In this document: positions 17,143 through 26,744 of the stretch, in pieces
Layout: the number at the start of each line of letters is the position of its first letter
How positions within the stretch are numbered: the first letter of the stretch is position 1
DNA from: Scatomonas sp963928055
GTDB lineage: Bacteria > Bacillota > Clostridia > Lachnospirales > Lachnospiraceae
NCBI GenBank assembly: GCA_963928055.1
Contig: CAWVDN010000001.1
Span: 620,001-684,000, forward strand
Reading direction: 5' to 3'
Length of the DNA: 64,000 nt
The notes under the pieces: generated by a model
The model's input: the letters and a program-made list of their open reading frames with translations, nothing else
Database searches by the model: none
What the model was told of the DNA's origin: nothing
Translations under genes and position numbers: made by a program

Positions 17143-18001
17143 GGCTTTTTCTCATCCTTTCCATAGCGCTTAATATTTCTTTCCGGTAATCGGCAAATAA
17201 GGGCTCCTGCTCCCGGTAAGGCCCCAGATCCGGGGCGCTTCCCCGGAATTCCGGCGCTTCTCCAAACAGTATATCATCTGCCGCCCGCTGGGCAAATACC
17301 AGAGATTCCAGCAGGGAATTGCTGGCCAGGCGGTTCCGTCCATGTACTCCGCTGCAGCTGATCTCTCCGCAGGCATAAAGCCGCGGCATGGCCGTGCGGC
17401 TGCTGAGATCCACCTTGATGCCGCCCATAAAATAGTGCTGGGCCGGCACCACCGGAATCGGTTCCTTCAGCACCTGGTAGCCTTCTTCCTGACAATGACG
17501 GCAGATATTGGGGAAATGCTTCCGCAGGGTCGACTCACCGAGAGGCCGCAGATCTTCCCAGACATGTTCCGTTCCATCCTTTTCCATCCGCTCCCGGATC
17601 GCCTGACTCAGCAGATCCCTGGGCTGAAGCTCATCGGTAAAACGGTTCCCGTTTTTATCGTACAGAAGAGCCCCCTCCCCTCTGGCCGATTCAGAGATCA
17701 GAAACCGCCGTCCCGGCTTTTGAGAATAAAGGGTAGTGGGATGGATCTGCACATAGTCCAGATGTTCCACCGCCTTCCTGTCATTTTCGTAATGCCCTGC
17801 CCGCAGGGTATCCTCCATATAGGAAGAAAAATCCTCCTCTCCCCGCAGCATGCAGATTCCTCCCTGAGCCAGAAAAGAATCGCTCTCATCCGCCTTTTTC
17901 TTGGTCAGCAGCAGCACCGTCATCCGCTCCGGAAGGTTCAGCGCGCAGTAAAGTCCCGCCGCTCCGGTGCCCACAATGACCACATCAAAAAACTCGTCCA
18001 T
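17135..18001 (-). CDS. nadB: L-aspartate oxidase, internally deleted
   Basis: Flavoprotein that oxidises aspartate to iminoaspartate. The open frame reaches 18073, but the promoter -10 (18050-18045) and the NiaR box lie inside that part. The ATG at 18001 behind GGAGAGA is therefore the start, giving 288 residues against about 400-530 for the family. The N-terminal FAD loop (GTGAAG, 11-16) runs normally to DRKAVE (79). It then jumps straight to HLDYVQIHPTTLY, normally found about 120 residues later. The missing part includes the middle of the FAD domain (the GGASK-type segment). The later motifs ARGEGALLY, PRDLLSQAI, AQHYFMGGI and NSLLESLVF are intact. The deletion is in frame, so it could be a real lesion or an assembly collapse. 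Activity is doubtful. Confidence 0.85.
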   Translation of the reverse strand: MDEFFDVVIVGTGAAGLYCALNLPERMTVLLLTKKKADESDSFLAQGGICMLRGEEDFSSYMEDTLRAGHYENDRKAVEHLDYVQIHPTTLYSQKPGRRFLISESARGEGALLYDKNGNRFTDELQPRDLLSQAIRERMEKDGTEHVWEDLRPLGESTLRKHFPNICRHCQEEGYQVLKEPIPVVPAQHYFMGGIKVDLSSRTAMPRLYACGEISCSGVHGRNRLASNSLLESLVFAQRAADDILFGEAPEFRGSAPDLGPYREQEPLFADYRKEILSAMERMRKSHE

Positions 18002-18044
18002 GGCTTCTGTCTCTCCGTTTTCTTTTGAATTTAAGACTTTCGCC

Positions 18045-18083
18045 ATTGTAGCACCGATCTTGTCAGGTGTCAAGACACCCGAA
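18045..18083 (-). promoter_or_regulatory. nad operon promoter with NiaR operator
   Basis: Minus-strand TTGACA (18073-18068) and TACAAT (18050-18045) are 17 bp apart. The -35 lies in the inverted repeat GGTGTC-AA-GACACC (18066-18079), the core of NiaR sites. This decides the nadB start and predicts repression by nicotinate-bound NiaR. Confidence 0.82.
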
Positions 18084-18225
18084 AGATTCCGCAGCAGCCA
18101 TCTGAAAGGTTATCCAGCGGTTTTCCGGGATCCTGGGGGATTGTTTTGATCCGGAGCTTTATTGCCATAGATTATTTGAAGCCCTCTATTCCGTCGGGGA
18201 ATGAATGGATCGCTTTTCTTGACAG

Positions 18226-18282
18226 AAAAAGCCTTCTGCCCCAGGAATTCTTTAGGAGTTCCTGTGAGCGGAAGGCTTTTTT
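18226..18282. terminator. Terminator of the ABC permease operon
   Basis: AAAAAGCCTTCTGC pairs with GCGGAAGGCTTTTTT, with an inner CAGGAA/TTCCTG stem. It follows the minus-strand permease stop and could also act on the plus strand. The remaining 18084-18225 holds no gene I can support. Confidence 0.85.
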
Positions 18283-18291
18283 CATACGCTC

Positions 18292-19884
18292 TTATAAAGA
18301 AACGAAGATTTCCGCGCCTCTGGTTTTGATCCACCGGAGAAGCAGAAGGGACAGAATCAGCAACAGCGCGGCCACCAGCAGCGCGTATCCCGCAGGGCTG
18401 AAAATCCCCGCCAGGCGGAAGTAAAGAACGCACAGAACGGCTGTGATCCCCCAGCTTCCAAAAATGGATACCATCATGCTCATGCTCTGCTTGATGGGGA
18501 CCGTTTCATTTTTCCAGGTAAGGTTGGGCGCTTTCAGATTGAGAAATACGCCGAAGGCCGCGGAGAACAGGATATAAAGCACAGAAACCGCCGGAAACAG
18601 CAGGGCCATAGCAGCGGAGGGCTGAACCAGAAGTTCCACGACCAGGAGAAACACGGCGGCCGGAACCAGGGTAAGCAGCACATGCAGGCGCACCTTGGCC
18701 ATAAGCGCCCGGGCCGGCGAAACCGGGAGGGACTGGACGATCCAGATATTTTTCCCTTCCAGGGAAACCGAGGGAGAAGAAATATCCACCATGGAGCACA
18801 GGACAAACACAGCGGCAGCCCCCGCAAGGCAGAGAGCGTCTTTATCCGTTCCCACCAGTTCATAAGCTACAAGGAAGACGTCCTCCCGGAACCACAGCAG
18901 AGCGATGGCAGCGGCGATAAAGAACACCAGGCCCAGGCCGCAGTTGAGCATATAGACCGCGCTCCCGGTAAACCGCCTCAGCTCTTTGATCAGAAGAGCG
19001 GTATCCGCGGAACGCATTCTGGCTCTGCGCTCTTTATATTTTGTTTTCGCCGCGCCCTTGTTGGCGGTTGCAAGTTTGATAAAGCTCCGGGAGACTCCCG
19101 CGTATACCAGGGCAAACAGCACGCAGACGAAGACCGCGAAAATGACCGTGGCGGTGATATTGCCTTCCGCGGCAAGCCCCATCTGATAGAAGGGGTAAAG
19201 GGCGTTCTTCACGATAGCTCCGGCGCCCTCAGGGCTGCTTGTGATGGCCTGCAGGTAATCGAAGGCTTTGGAGTAAAATAAGAAATAGGCCACAAGGAAC
19301 ACAAGGGACAGAAGCACCGTCGTTATGTTTTTGCGCCGCATCTTTCCGGAGATCAGAGCGACTACCCAGCCAAGCACCGCCGACAGGACCAGCACAAAAA
19401 GCGAGATCATGGCGGAGGTGATCAGGGTACAGAAGAAAACAGCCGGACCAAACTCCACGTTCATAAACCAGACGATCAGCGTGGGCACAAGGACGATCAG
19501 CTCATACAGCAGGCCCATGATAAACACTCCAAAAAGCCTGACAAAAATGATCCTGCGCGACGGAATCGGCATGGAAAGCAGCAGATCGTTGTCCTTCGCC
19601 AGATACAGGGACGCATAGGTGTTAAAGACACTGCCCACCACCCCCATACAGATGGTGATCAGACCCATGATGGCGAAATACAGCCAGCCGAAGCCCATGG
19701 TGATCAGCGGCGCCATGGTATACGCCGTCATAAAAAAGACGACCCCCACCACGACAAAAAGGCATAAGTAAAGCACGCTGTATCCGATGATCCCGGATTT
19801 CGACCGGTTCGTCCCCTTTTTGCTGTCCCGGTACAGCCAGGAAAAAACCTCCAGCATCTGTTTTTTCAGCAAAACTCTGGTCAT
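18292..19884 (-). CDS. ABC-2 type transporter permease
   Basis: A 530-residue polytopic protein with many hydrophobic segments, for example YSVLYLCLFVVVGVVFFMTA near 35-55 and others to the C-terminus. It has a short basic cytoplasmic loop, KGAAKTKYKERRARMRS, near 275-292. It overlaps the ATPase gene by 4 bp, giving a two-gene ABC exporter of the bacteriocin-immunity or antibiotic-efflux kind. The segment LLSMPIPSRRIIFVRLFGVF recalls permeases of the YtrC/EcsB kind. Substrate cannot be inferred. Unlike its partner, this frame is intact. Confidence 0.8.
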   Translation of the reverse strand: MTRVLLKKQMLEVFSWLYRDSKKGTNRSKSGIIGYSVLYLCLFVVVGVVFFMTAYTMAPLITMGFGWLYFAIMGLITICMGVVGSVFNTYASLYLAKDNDLLLSMPIPSRRIIFVRLFGVFIMGLLYELIVLVPTLIVWFMNVEFGPAVFFCTLITSAMISLFVLVLSAVLGWVVALISGKMRRKNITTVLLSLVFLVAYFLFYSKAFDYLQAITSSPEGAGAIVKNALYPFYQMGLAAEGNITATVIFAVFVCVLFALVYAGVSRSFIKLATANKGAAKTKYKERRARMRSADTALLIKELRRFTGSAVYMLNCGLGLVFFIAAAIALLWFREDVFLVAYELVGTDKDALCLAGAAAVFVLCSMVDISSPSVSLEGKNIWIVQSLPVSPARALMAKVRLHVLLTLVPAAVFLLVVELLVQPSAAMALLFPAVSVLYILFSAAFGVFLNLKAPNLTWKNETVPIKQSMSMMVSIFGSWGITAVLCVLYFRLAGIFSPAGYALLVAALLLILSLLLLRWIKTRGAEIFVSL

Positions 19885-20596
19885 TTTTCCGCCTCCAGTT
19901 CCAGAAATACTTCTTCCAGCGAAGAGTCTCCCTTTACTTCCTCCATGGAGCCGGAACGGATCAGGACTCCGTTTTTGATAATGGCGATCTTATCGCAGAG
20001 CTTCTCGGCGACCTCCAGAACATGGGTGGAGAAAAAGATCGCCCCGCCCCGGTCGCACACCTCTCTCATCATCTGCTTCAGCGTGTGGGAGGCTTTCGGG
20101 TCAAGGCCTACAAAGGGCTCGTCCATAATGATCAGTTTGGGCTCGTGGATCCAGGCGGCAATGATGGCCAGTTTCTGTTTCATTCCGTGGGAATACGCGG
20201 AAACCGGCTGCGCCAGATCCTGGGTAAGTTCAAAGATATCCGCGTATCTGCGGATGCGCTCCTGGCGGACATCGGCGCTTACGCCGTAAATATCCGCGAC
20301 AAAATTCAGGAACTGTATGCCGGTCATGAATTCGTAAAGGTCCGGGTTGTCCGGAATATACGCCAGGCACTTTTTGGCGGTCAGGGGATCGCTTTTCACA
20401 GAAACGCCGTTGATATAGATCTCCCCCTGATCGGCCTGAAGGATCCCGCCAGCAGGCTTTGATCGTGGTGTTGTTTTTCCTGCGCCGTTGTGCCCGATAA
20501 AACCGTAAATCTGGCCCGGAAGGATATGCAGGGACAGGTTGTCCACAGCACTTTTTCGCTACCGTAGGTTTTTGTGAGATTCTCAATTTTAAGCAT
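19881..20596 (-). pseudogene. ABC transporter ATPase with apparent frameshifts
   Basis: Partner of the permease. The start at 20596 (MLKIENLTKTYG, after AGAGG) is in a different frame from the rest (VDNLSLHILPGQIYGFIGHN). A shift lies near 20540-20555. Just after Walker A (GAGKTT) the sequence reads PRSKPAGGIL, where TIKSLAGIL-like residues are expected; that is explained by three small indels that cancel (about +2, -1, -1) near 20450-20470. The downstream part is normal: PVSAYSHGMKQKLAIIAAW signature, LIIMDEPFVGLDP Walker B, and a histidine in FFSTHVLEVAE. The indels fall in short repeats, as do those in mscS and glgB next to it, so sequence error is as likely as a true pseudogene. Confidence 0.8.
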
Positions 20597-20697
20597 GTCT
20601 TTTCCTCTCTTGTTCATAAGAATACAGGGATGGCCGAAGCAAACAGAAGTGTTCAGGATACTTTCACCTTTCAGGGAATCTTGTTTGCTTTAACGTA

Positions 20698-20727
20698 TAT
20701 ATATAACCGATCTTTCAGAAAAGTCAA
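20698..20727 (-). promoter_or_regulatory. Promoter of the ABC exporter operon
   Basis: Minus-strand TTGACT (20727-20722) with a TATATA -10 (20703-20698) at 18 bp, in an AT-rich tract. It leaves a leader of about 100 nt before the ATPase start. Confidence 0.6.
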
Positions 20728-20782
20728 GAACAATCTCTGCCATTTGTTCATTCTTCCAAAATGGGAACCCGATGTCTTGCGC

Positions 20783-20832
20783 AAAAAATACCAGTGCTGA
20801 TCCGGATAGAAACATCGCGTCAACACTGGTAT
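20783..20832 (-). terminator. Terminator after mscS
   Basis: ATACCAGTGTTGA and TCAGCACTGGTAT (minus strand) form a long stem, followed by a T6 run, 42 nt after the mscS stop. Confidence 0.88.
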
Positions 20833-20873
20833 CTGATTCTTTTTCCTCTGCCTAGGGCATCAGGAAATACTTC

Positions 20874-21727
20874 TCACAGGTCTTTTTCTCTTATATGTAC
20901 ATCCAGCTGGTTATAGGGGATCTCGATCCCCTCCTGATCAAACCTCTCCTTGATCTTCTCATTCATGTCCCACCGGGTGTTCCAGTACTCCTCCGTCTTC
21001 ACCCAGGCCCGGAAGCCCATGACCACCGCGCTGTCTCCCAGGGAATCCACAAACACCTGCCGCTCCTCTGCCTCCACCCGGGGATCCGCGTCCAGCAGCT
21101 CCGTCAGGATCCGTTTGGCCTCTTGCAGATCTGTCCGGTAGGAAACCCCCACTTTGATCTCCAGCTTCCGCTTGTCCATGGAGGTCACGTTGGATAATGG
21201 TATTGTCCGTCAGCAGGGAGTTGGGGATCTTTACCACCTGGTTGTCCACTGTGGTGATGGTGGTATAGTACATTATCGATCTGCGATCCTGCGACCGTCC
21301 CCTCCACATTTCTCTCCGGGACCAGAATGTAATCCCCGGCTTTAAAAGGCTTCAGAAACAGGATCAGGATCCCGCCGGCAAAATTGGAAAGGCCGCCCCT
21401 TCAGAGCAGGGAAGGCACGGCTCGCCTGCTGCGGCGATGGCCGCCGCGATAGAGGGCCTCCGAAACAATGCCCAGCTGCATCGATCATGGTGACCCACGT
21501 CAGGATCAGGATCAGCTAGTAAAGCAGCGAGATCACAAAGCTGTGAAGAGAGCCTTCTCCACCCGGAGGCCGTTCCATCCGCGTCACGGAGCCAGCGGCA
21601 GAACTTCCTGGAAACCTTACGGATCAGGATAAAAACAACGATGCAGATCGCTAATTTGACCAGAAAATTAAAGGCCGCTCCGCCTGTGGTTCGGAAGCCA
21701 TTTTTCCACATCCGCCCAGGTGATCAT
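20874..21727 (-). pseudogene. mscS: Small-conductance mechanosensitive channel, several frameshifts
   Basis: Pieces of one MscS protein lie in three frames. The start at 21727 reads MITWADVEKWLP; a shift follows into TTGGAAFNFLVKLAICIVVF (first membrane helix). The pore region near 21360-21480 is garbled. The beta domain YYTTITTVDNQVVKIPNSLL continues to 21195, and after another shift SMDKRKLEIKVGVSYRTDLQ runs to the stop. One shift is a single extra C where ATC-AAC is expected (near 21198). The total span of about 284 codons is the normal MscS length, so the gene is complete but broken in this sequence. It is 7 bp downstream of glgB. Confidence 0.82.
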
Positions 21728-21734
21728 TCGCGGT

Positions 21735-24057
21735 TTACTTCTCCTCTTTTCCTCAATCTTCTCCTGCAGTTCCTTTTTCAGATCCCGTTTCTTTGCCGCC
21801 TGGCGCTTTTTGCCTTTGGCGGTCTTGTTGTCAGAGATTTTTTCCACCACTTTTGTATACTGGAAAACGGAAATCCCCAGAGGCGGGATCTTTACTTTGA
21901 TGGACTGCTTTCTCTCATCGCACTCTTCCTCCCGGCTCATTTTCACTCTGGGATTTACGTTCCCCTCCGCCCCCGAAGGCCGCGGCGTCACTGTTGAAGA
22001 TCTCTTTATATTTTCCCCGGAAGGGAACGCCGATCTGGTAATCCGCGTAGACCACGTTGGAGAAATTGCAGACGATCAGCAGCGTATCCTCCTTCCCTTT
22101 CTGTTTTTCTCAGGAAGATCAGAAGATTCTTTTCCCATTCCAGGCAGTTGATCCATTCAAATCCACCTCGGCCCTGAAGTCTTCCCGGTAAAGAGCCGGA
22201 CAGGCCCGATACAGCTGCAGCAGAGCTCTTCATGTATTCCTTCATCTGTACATGCTGAGGATGCCTCCAGCGCTTTCCAGTCCAGCTCCTGCTTTTCATT
22301 CCACTCCATATCCTGGGCAAAATCCTGTCCCATAAAGACCAGCTTCTTGCCGGGATGGGCGGTCAGATACCCGAAGGCCAGCCGCAGATTGGCCAGCTTC
22401 TGCTCATATTCTCCCGGCATCTTGGATACCAGCGTCCCTTTGCCGTGGACCACCTCGTCATGGGAGAAGCTCAGCAGGAACCGCTCGCTGTAGTTGTAGA
22501 TCATGCTGAAGGTCAGCTCGTCGTGATGAGCTCCCCGGTACACGGGATCATAGCGCATATAGCCCAGGAAATCATTCATCCAGCCCCATATTCCCACTTA
22601 TAATCAAAGCCCAGGCCTTCCTCCTCCAGATCGCCTGTGATCTTCGGCCAGGCGGTGGACTCCTCGGCGATGAGAAGCGCGGAGGGGAATTTCTTTTTAA
22701 AGATGGAGTTCAGATGTTTCAGGAACTCGATGGCCTCCAGGTTCTCGTCGTTGCCGCCGTAGATATTGGCCACCCACTCGCCGTCCTGCTTGCCGTAAGT
22801 CCAGGTACAGCATGGAGGCCACGGCGTCCCATACGGATGCCGTCGGCATGATATTTATCCGCCCCAGAACAGGGCGTTGGCGATCAGGAAGTTCCGCACT
22901 TCCGGCCTGCCGTAGTTGTAGATCAGAGTGCCCCAGTGGGGATGGGATCCCTTCCGGGGATCCAGATGCTCATAGAGGCAGGTGCCGTCGAAGGCCGCCA
23001 GCCCGAAGGTATCCCTGGGAAAATGGGCCGGCACCCAGTCCAGGATCACCCCGATCCCTTCCCGGTGCATGTAGTCCATAAAAAACATAAAGTCTTCCGG
23101 AGATCCGCAGCGGCTGGTGGGGGCGTAATAGCCCGTCACCTGATAGCCCCAGGATTCGTCCAGAGGATGCTCCATGACCGGCATCAGTTCCACATGGGTG
23201 TAACCCATTTCCTTGACGTATTCCGCCAGCATGGGAGCGATCTCCCGGTAATTGTAAAACTCCCGGTCTTCCTCCTGGGGCTTTTTCCAGGAGCCCAGAT
23301 GGACTTCGTAGATAAACATGGGAGCCTGGTACCCCTGTTTCTGCTCCCGCTGCTGCATCCACTCCTGGTCCTGCCAGGGATAATCCCGCAGGTCTTCCAC
23401 AATGGACGCGGTATCCGGCCGCAGTTCCGCCCCGTTGGCATAGGGGTCCGCCTTCAGATAGGTCAGTTCTCCCTTAGCTTTGATCTCGTATTTGTAGAGC
23501 GCCCCCGGCTTCAATTCCGGGACGAAAAGTTCAAAGATCCCGGAATCCAGGCAGTGCATCTGGCAGGTCCTGCCGTCCCAATGGTTAAAATCCCCTACTA
23601 CGGAGACCCGCATGGCGTTGGGGGCCCAGACGGCAAAGTACACCCCCTCCACCCCGTCAATGGTCATGGGATGGGCGCCCAGCTTTTCGTAGATGTCATA
23701 GCAGATCCCGGCGGTAAAGCGGGTTTCTTCCTTTTCCGTGATCTGGCAGGGAAAAGCGTAGGGGTCGTAGATCTCCCGGCCCTTCTTTTTGTCTCCCAGG
23801 ACGAATTTGTATCTGGGGATAGTCTTTCCCGGAAGCAGTATGGCGAAAAAGCCGCTGTCCTCCTCGGTCATGGCATAGCAGCGCCTGTCGGACAGAGTCT
23901 TCAGATATACCTTTTCCTCCTCCGGAAAATAGCACTGCACCAGGATTCCCTCCGGCACCACCCGGGGGCCCAGGATATTCCTTGGATATTTTTCCTCCGA
24001 ATACTGCACGGCCTCGATCTCCGCCCAGTCCATCAGATCATACAGCTTGTCCTCCAT
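21735..24057 (-). pseudogene. glgB: 1,4-alpha-glucan branching enzyme, frameshifted in its 3' half
   Basis: Forms alpha-1,6 branches in glycogen. The first 400 codons (24057-22858) are intact: an N-terminal domain, a CBM48 near 125-220 (FAVWAPNAMRVSVVGDFN), then the GH13 barrel start (LGSWK, HVELMPVMEHPLDESWGYQ). From about 22850 the frame breaks repeatedly: an extra G near 22829, an extra T near 22796, extra Gs near 22582 and 22594, and more near 22250, 22170, 22105 and 21990. Translating piecewise recovers AEESTAWP (catalytic Glu), FSHDEVVHGKG (third Asp) and a C-terminal SIKVKIPPLGISVF. The stop at 21737-21735 is reached if one A is restored in an A4 run. Most changes are single-base homopolymer differences, pointing to sequencing error. 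No glgA, glgC or glgP is nearby. Confidence 0.85.
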
Positions 24058-24077
24058 ACTACAATCCTCCCTCTTCT

Positions 24078-25964
24078 TTATGACGGATCCGCTTCCGCGT
24101 CGGCGTCTTCCACCTTCGTGGCGGTCAGCTCCTCCGGTTTCCGGTTCAGGATCTCCATGAATTCCTCCCCGGTGATCGTCTCTTTTTCATACAGATATTT
24201 CGCCAGCTCATGCAGCTTGGGCATATTGGTCTTTATGATCTCCACCGCCCGCTCGTAGGCCTTCTTTACCAGGGCCACCACCATGGCGTCGATCCTGGCG
24301 GAGGTGGATTCCGAGCACATCAGCGCCACATCCCCGCCCAGATACTGGTTGGTCACGGTCTCGAAGGCTACCATGCCGAAATCCTCGCTCATGCCGAAAC
24401 GGCTGATCATGGCCCGGGCCAGCTTGGTGGCCTGCTCGATATCGTTGGCCGCTCCGGTGGTAATGGAATGGAACACCAGATCCTCCGCCACGCGGCCGCC
24501 GGTAAAGGTGGCAATGCGGTTGTCCAGTTCCTCCCGGCTCATCAGGTTGTGATCGTCCTCGTCCACCTGCATGGTGTAGCCCAGAGCCCCGGAGGTCCTG
24601 GGGATGATGGTGATCTTGGTCACCGGCGCGGAATGGGTCTGCATGGCAGCCACCAGGGCATGTCCTGTCTCATGGTAGGCTACGATCAGTTTTTCTTTAT
24701 CTGTCAGGATCTTGTTCTTCTTCTGATATCCGGCGATGACAACCTCCACGCTCTCCTCCAGATCGGCCTGGCATACAAATTTCCGGCCGTCCCGGACTGC
24801 CCGCAGGGCCGCCTCGTTGATCATGTTGGCCAGCTCCGCGCCGCTGGCTCCGGAAGCCAGACGGGCCACCGCCCCGAAATCCACATTGTCGCTGATCTTG
24901 ATCTTTTTGGCGTGGAGCCGCAGGATCTCCTCCCGGCCTTTCATGTCCGGCAGTTCCACCGGCACCCGGCGGTCAAACCGGCCGGGCCGCAGCAGGGCAG
25001 GATCCAGGGAATCCGGCCGGTTGGTGGCCGCCAGAATGATGACGCCCTTGCGGCCGTCAAAACCGTCCATTTCCGAGAGCAGCTGGTTCAGGGTCTGCTC
25101 CCGCTCGTCATTTCCGGAGAGGCCGCCGCCGTCACGCTTTTTGCCCACCGTATCGATCTCATCGATAAACACGATACAGGGAGCCTTTTCATTGGCCTGC
25201 TTGAACAGGTCCCGGACCTTGGCCGCGCCCATACCGACAAACATTTCCACGAACTCAGAACCGGAAATGGAAAAGAAAGGCACGTTGGCCTCCCCCGCCA
25301 CCGCCTTGGCCAGCAGGGTCTTACCGGTTCCGGGCGGTCCCACCAGCAGAGCGCCCTTGGGCATCCTGGCTCCGATCTCCGTATATTTCGCGGGATTGTG
25401 CAGGAAATCCACGATCTCCGTCAGGATCTCCTTGGCCTCATCCTCCCCGGCCACATCGGAGAATTTGATGCCCGTCTCCGACTGGACATATACCTTGGCG
25501 TTGCTCTTTCCGAAACTCATGGCGTTGCCCATGCCGCCGCCCATGCGCTTCATCATAGAACGCATCAGCAGCTGGCCTACCAGGATAATGAGAAAAATAG
25601 GCAGCACCATGGAGATCAGAAAGCTGATAATGGGATTCATTTCCTCCACGATGGGGGAAGAAAAGTCCTCCAGTCCCGCCTCCAGAAGACGGTCCGTCAG
25701 CTTATAGTCATCCATCAGACCCGTTTCGTAGTATTTTTCCGGTTCCGAGGTGTCCCCGAAGGTGATGACGCCGTTCTGCCAGTCCACCTCCACTTCCCGG
25801 ATCTCATCGTCATTGAGCATCTGGATAAAGGTGCCGTATCCCACTTCCTGCACATGAGGCTTGGTAAGCTGAGGCACCAGGATCATATTTAAAAGCAGCA
25901 GCACGACCAGGGCGATACCGTAGTAAAACATGATCGGCCGCTTGGGGGTCTTTACCTCCTTCAT
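24078..25964 (-). CDS. ftsH: ATP-dependent zinc metalloprotease FtsH
   Basis: Membrane-bound AAA+ protease that degrades misfolded membrane proteins and regulators. The 628 residues have membrane helices at about 12-28 and 108-132 around a small extracytoplasmic domain. The AAA module has Walker A GPPGTGKT near 205, Walker B CIVFIDEIDTV and the second region of homology NRPDSLDPALLRPGRFDRR. The zinc site is HETGH near 425, with a third ligand expected in the DIEQATKLA region. A consensus promoter lies upstream. The gene is 20 bp before glgB but has no functional link to it. Confidence 0.96.
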   Translation of the reverse strand: MKEVKTPKRPIMFYYGIALVVLLLLNMILVPQLTKPHVQEVGYGTFIQMLNDDEIREVEVDWQNGVITFGDTSEPEKYYETGLMDDYKLTDRLLEAGLEDFSSPIVEEMNPIISFLISMVLPIFLIILVGQLLMRSMMKRMGGGMGNAMSFGKSNAKVYVQSETGIKFSDVAGEDEAKEILTEIVDFLHNPAKYTEIGARMPKGALLVGPPGTGKTLLAKAVAGEANVPFFSISGSEFVEMFVGMGAAKVRDLFKQANEKAPCIVFIDEIDTVGKKRDGGGLSGNDEREQTLNQLLSEMDGFDGRKGVIILAATNRPDSLDPALLRPGRFDRRVPVELPDMKGREEILRLHAKKIKISDNVDFGAVARLASGASGAELANMINEAALRAVRDGRKFVCQADLEESVEVVIAGYQKKNKILTDKEKLIVAYHETGHALVAAMQTHSAPVTKITIIPRTSGALGYTMQVDEDDHNLMSREELDNRIATFTGGRVAEDLVFHSITTGAANDIEQATKLARAMISRFGMSEDFGMVAFETVTNQYLGGDVALMCSESTSARIDAMVVALVKKAYERAVEIIKTNMPKLHELAKYLYEKETITGEEFMEILNRKPEELTATKVEDADAEADPS

Positions 25965-25997
25965 GTTTATGCCTCCTGTCTTTTCTGATATGAATTA

Positions 25998-26026
25998 AGT
26001 ATCCGCTAACCCCTGGGCAAAGTCAA
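25998..26026 (-). promoter_or_regulatory. ftsH promoter
   Basis: Minus-strand TTGACT (26026-26021), 17 bp, GATACT (26003-25998), about 34 bp before the ftsH start. Confidence 0.65.
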
Positions 26027-26095
26027 GTAAATAACCGAAATTTCACCAAATCTTCATGTTTTTCAGACTTTGTTAAGAGGCCGTCCGCGGATGGC

Positions 26096-26599
26096 TCAGA
26101 ATTTCCGCAGCTCGTCCGTGGCCTCCTCCCCGGTATTTTCGATGGAACGGATCACCACGTCGTAGCCGGCATGCTCGTTAAGCTTCACATGGACCCGGTC
26201 CCCGGCCTTGTGCCCCATAAGAGCCGCTCCCAGGGGAGAATCCGCGGTGATCAGTCCTTTCAGGGAATTTCCCCGGACCGCGGTGACGATCTTGTACTCC
26301 TCCGTCTCGTCGTCCTCCTCAAAATATACGGTTACCCTTTTATTCAGGCCTACCTCGTCCTCTTTGGAGCGGTCCGTCACCAGGACCGCCGTTTTGATCA
26401 TGTTTTCCAGGTACCGGATGCGGCTCTCATTCTGATTCTTCTCCCGTTTTGCCGCGTAATATTCAAAATTTTCGCTGAGATCCCCCTGCGCTCTGGCTTC
26501 TTTTACCGCCTCGATGGCCTGCTTGCGCACCACCAGCTTCCGGTACTCGATCTCTTCCTTCATTTTGTCAATATCGCTCTGGGTCAGTCTGTCATGCAT
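26096..26599 (-). CDS. greA: Transcription elongation factor GreA-like protein
   Basis: Rescues backtracked RNA polymerase by stimulating transcript cleavage. The 167 residues comprise an N-terminal coiled coil (about 5-75; the acidic tip near residues 40-50 reads ARAQGDLSENFEYYAAK) and a C-terminal FKBP-like domain (about 85-155; DSPLGAALMGHKAGDRVHV). It is a few residues longer than typical GreA and ends in a charged tail. Single-gene unit with its own promoter. The paralogue GreB cannot be excluded from sequence alone, but clostridia usually carry GreA. Confidence 0.9.
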   Translation of the reverse strand: MHDRLTQSDIDKMKEEIEYRKLVVRKQAIEAVKEARAQGDLSENFEYYAAKREKNQNESRIRYLENMIKTAVLVTDRSKEDEVGLNKRVTVYFEEDDETEEYKIVTAVRGNSLKGLITADSPLGAALMGHKAGDRVHVKLNEHAGYDVVIRSIENTGEEATDELRKF

Positions 26600-26632
26600 C
26601 TCTGTAGTCCTCTTTTCTTTTTTGCTTTCTTT

Positions 26633-26661
26633 ATTTTACAAAATTTTATTCCCGACTGCAA
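26633..26661 (-). promoter_or_regulatory. greA promoter
   Basis: Minus-strand TTGCAG (26661-26656), 17 bp, TAAAAT (26638-26633), 34 bp before the start codon. It overlaps the region just upstream of the divergent aminopeptidase promoter. Confidence 0.65.
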
Positions 26662-26683
26662 TGGGTTCCTGGGATCTGCGCCC

Positions 26684-26712
26684 TTGTCAAGCCCGGAAAA
26701 TAAGGCTATAAT
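26684..26712 (+). promoter_or_regulatory. Promoter of the M18 aminopeptidase/lrgAB unit
   Basis: TTGTCA (26684-26689), 17 bp, TATAAT (26707-26712). The start codon follows 32 bp later, with AAAGGAG before it. Confidence 0.8.
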
Positions 26713-26744
26713 AGCATCGAAAATCAGTAAAGGAGCGAAACAAT

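Noticed and set aside
18084..18433. Short ORFs between the nad promoter and the ABC permease
   Set aside because: They lie over a promoter and a terminator or antisense to the permease, with no ribosome binding site or recognisable sequence.
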